The notes below the pieces were generated by a model, which saw only the letters and a list, made by a program, of their open reading frames with translations, had not been told where the DNA came from and ran no database searches. Both the position numbers and the translations under genes were made by a program. From an uncultured Eubacteriales bacterium (lineage in GTDB: Bacteria; Bacillota_A; Clostridia; Christensenellales; Aristaeellaceae), in the NCBI GenBank assembly GCA_902775835.1, contig CACYNZ010000065.1, forward strand, positions 1 through 23,867: DNA of 23,867 nt, read 5' to 3'. Positions 23,733-23,867 of this stretch are shown here, one piece after another. Numbering within the stretch: the first letter of the stretch is position 1; each line of letters opens with the position of its first letter.

Positions 23733-23753
23733 TTCGCTGGCATCGCCAGCGAA
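23733..23753. repeat. perfect hairpin after the repeat array
   Basis: TTCGCTGGC (23733-23741) and GCCAGCGAA (23745-23753) around ATC. There is no T-run. The plus frame from about 23710 to 23848 stays open and could be part of a gene, but I recognise nothing in it. Confidence 0.5.
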
Positions 23754-23867
23754 GCGCACCTTGACAATCAGGGCCACGTTTCCAGATCTGTCCAAACCGC
23801 GAAGATCTTCCTCTTCGGAAGGGAGCGCCGAAAGGACCGGCAGTGAGCCAAACAAGGTTTCTTGCCA

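Overview
The window looks like a chromosomal segment of a low-GC-phylum Gram-positive (Firmicutes, Clostridia-like) anaerobe, probably from a gut community. Evidence: strong AGGAGG ribosome sites, ATPase-less Sec-exported sugar ABC transporters, a YesN-type AraC sensor-regulator, and debris of clostridial mobile elements (TnpV, a CHC2 primase piece, a tyrosine-integrase tail). The species cannot be fixed from sequence alone.

Layout. 1-2500 is a decayed mobile-element zone: paired hairpins, a CHC2 zinc-finger fragment running out of frame into an integrase C-terminus, a tRNA 3'-end remnant with a terminator, an intact tnpV, and a truncated AlbA/Schlafen-type ATP-binding gene. 2597-8713 is a well-organised minus-strand operon in the order frlB-frlO-frlN-frlM-frlD-frlR, the gene order I recall for the Bacillus subtilis fructosamine (fructoselysine) operon. 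It would import an Amadori product, phosphorylate it and cleave it to glucose 6-phosphate plus the amine, under a GntR/UTRA regulator. Divergent from it (8801-11727) are a HAD phosphatase and an S9 prolyl-oligopeptidase-like enzyme.

11766-14470 is a second scar zone: a flavin reductase cut after 43 residues where it meets a tnpV fragment, an SH3-domain remnant, an intact MFS transporter, degraded unknown frames and an orphan Imm32-like gene. 14638-21776 is a second sugar module. On the minus strand lie an AraC sensor-regulator and a second FrlB-like deglycase that keeps the same catalytic Glu/His pair. On the plus strand lies an LplABC-type importer (binding protein and two permeases). Neither importer has an ATPase gene, so both probably share a MsmX-like ATPase encoded elsewhere.

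21777-23867 is a third accessory zone: a frameshifted unknown gene, an in-frame chimera of an MT-A70 methyltransferase N-terminus and a DUF2130-like C-terminus, three 11-bp-spaced direct repeats, and six degenerate copies of a ~50-bp module in an A-B-C-A-B-C order. The most interesting points are the two-deglycase layout with a divergent peptidase, sequence words shared by the two sugar-module promoters, and the six-copy repeat array.
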